Translations under genes and position numbers: made by a program
In this document: positions 63,109 to 64,000 of the stretch, in pieces
How positions within the stretch are numbered: the stretch's first letter is position 1
Layout: every line of letters begins with the position of its first letter
Source: Gorsachius magnificus
Taxonomy: Eukaryota > Chordata > Aves > Pelecaniformes > Ardeidae
DNA length: 64,000 nucleotides
Reading direction: 5' to 3'
Assembly: GCA_034008185.1 (NCBI GenBank)
Contig: CM067109.1
Coordinates: forward strand, 57,064,801 to 57,128,800
The notes under the pieces: generated by a model
Seen by the model: the letters and a program-made list of their open reading frames with translations, nothing else
The model's database searches: none
What the model was told of the DNA's origin: nothing

Positions 63109-64000
63109 GTAAGACCACATATATTTGTCATCCAACAGCTGCCAACTTTTTTGGTACGAGTTCATCGCATAACTTCATTTTCCAAGCCTATCCTACAGCT
63201 GCCTTCATCCCATTGTGGTCTTCTCTTCTCTTCTCTTCTCTTCTCTTCTCTTCTCTTCTCTTCTCTTCTCTTCTCTTCTCTTCTCTTCTCTTCTCTTCTC
63301 TTCTCTTCCCTTTTCTTTCCTTTTCTTTCCTTTTCTTTCCTTTTTCCAATAAGGACTGCATAAATCCTATTTGTGCAGTAACATACATATACCAAGGACC
63401 ATTTTTTGTTCACAGGGGTACCAGCTAACTCCTAATTATCTTCACTGACTCCAGTGCAGTTGTATATAGGCAAGCGTTCCTTTTGAGGCATTACCATTTA
63501 AAAAAAATGACAGTCCAACTGAGGGGAAAGTAGTTTTCAAATGGCACTTAGGAAACCTGGAACAGACCCAAAAGCAATATTTTCAAAACACAGCATTGTT
63601 CCTTTTAGTCCAGAAGTACAGTTGTGCAAGGCCAAGATACAGTCCCTTATCTGAGCTGCAGTTCTCTAATGGAGACAGATGAGTCTAACTCTCCCTCCTA
63701 TAGTGGGAGGAACTGAATGGTTTGGGGTGAGACTTTACCCTCTGACATGCACAGGCTAACCTCTCTGAATTCACCCATACTCCCTCTTCTGGGACTCTTT
63801 GAGGTTTGACAATGCAACGATTGTATCCTAATTTGGAAACCATTCTCATGAGACAGGCACAATCTATAATCCCTTTCTTCTTCGGAATAATGCCATGCCT
63901 TTGAAATGGTGATGAGGCTGATCTACCATGCCATTTATATGCCCGTGTAATAAGAACCTTTTAATGACCTCTTTTGACTGAATTTCATGCATTCAGGCAG
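63109..64000 (+). other. MAMDC2: Intron 9, 5' part (continues beyond window)
   Basis: It begins with a consensus GTAAGA donor. It contains the TTCTC array at 63221-63307 and a CTTTTCTTTC tail. No further exon was seen before the window ends. Confidence 0.85.
63221..63345 (+). repeat. TTCTC pentanucleotide array with CTTTTCTTTC tail
   Basis: Seventeen uninterrupted TTCTC units from 63221 are followed by about three 10-bp CCTTTTCTTT units to about 63345. The + strand is purely pyrimidine over about 125 bases, so the complement is a polypurine GAGAA tract. Long 'proteins' read from it (Ser/Leu/Phe or Lys/Arg/Glu repeats) are artefacts. Confidence 0.96.

Larger units (their letters stand above)
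8617..64000 (+). other. MAMDC2: MAMDC2 gene, 5' part (exons 1-9, runs off the right edge)
   Basis: Nine exons on the + strand join in frame through GT/AG junctions into about 480 residues that I recognise as MAMDC2, a secreted glycoprotein/proteoglycan built of four MAM domains (human protein about 686 residues, from memory). Domains seen are MAM1 (exons 1-3), MAM2 (exons 4-6) and MAM3 (exons 7-9). The fourth MAM domain, the acidic C-terminal tail, the stop codon and the 3' UTR are not in the window. Junction phases run 1,0,1,1,0,1,1,0,1, so each domain is a symmetric phase-1 module. The start is unresolved because exon 1 has no in-frame ATG. MAM domains are extracellular adhesion/interaction modules stabilised by conserved disulfides. 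The gene is expected to act outside the cell in matrix. No other gene overlaps it that I can support. Confidence 0.93.

Noticed and set aside
63009..63428. 139-residue frame and opposite-strand Lys/Arg/Glu-rich frames
   Set aside because: The first 31 codons overlap exon 9, but the rest reads through the donor into the TTCTC array. The minus-strand frames are pure repeat translations.

Overview
This window is vertebrate nuclear DNA, most likely avian. The evidence is a spliced multi-exon gene with consensus GT/AG junctions and long introns, a CpG-rich first-exon region, several truncated CR1 (chicken repeat 1) LINE copies, and a solo LTR of a type I recognise from bird genomes. No prokaryotic gene organisation, operon, CRISPR array or tRNA/rRNA was seen. 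Species is not determinable by eye. Linkage to chromosome Z is only an inference from where this gene lies in chicken.

One gene can be supported: the 5' part of MAMDC2 (MAM domain containing 2, 'mamcan', a secreted extracellular-matrix glycoprotein), on the + strand. Nine coding exons can be placed with splice-site accuracy: 8617-8695 (3' part of exon 1), 41566-41831, 42829-42913, 43957-44094, 46355-46611, 49444-49537, 51287-51433, 52303-52568 and 63015-63108. Together they encode MAM domains 1, 2 and 3. The fourth MAM domain and the C-terminus must lie beyond base 64000. Each MAM domain is written by three exons in a repeated phase pattern (enter 1, then 1, then 0, exit 1). Intron 1 is about 32.9 kb and intron 8 about 10.4 kb.

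Layout: 1-7119 is upstream DNA with no gene I can support; 7120-7940 is a decayed CR1 copy; about 8150-9010 is a CpG island with exon 1. Intron 1 (8696-41565) holds three clear CR1 copies (19610-20692 +, 24646-25712 -, 35709-36250 +), a 13-bp minisatellite and two pairs of short dispersed repeats. Exons 2-8 are clustered in 41.5-52.6 kb. That cluster also holds a fourth recognisable CR1 3' end (42064-42334), an AT-rich dinucleotide block (47.2-47.5 kb), an ancient CR1/L3-like remnant (47.9-48.5 kb) and a solo LTR with a perfect 5-bp target-site duplication (50177-50730). Intron 8 holds another ancient LINE remnant and several microsatellites. A pure TTCTC pentamer array lies 112 bp beyond the exon 9 donor.

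I did not find a previously undescribed biological system. The observations most worth checking are the lack of any in-frame ATG for exon 1, the sense-oriented solo LTR inside intron 6, the two same-strand CR1 tails bracketing exon 2, and the unexplained 76-bp and 41-bp repeat pairs in intron 1. Family assignments rest on remembered protein and repeat features. No database search was run, and identity figures are hand counts.
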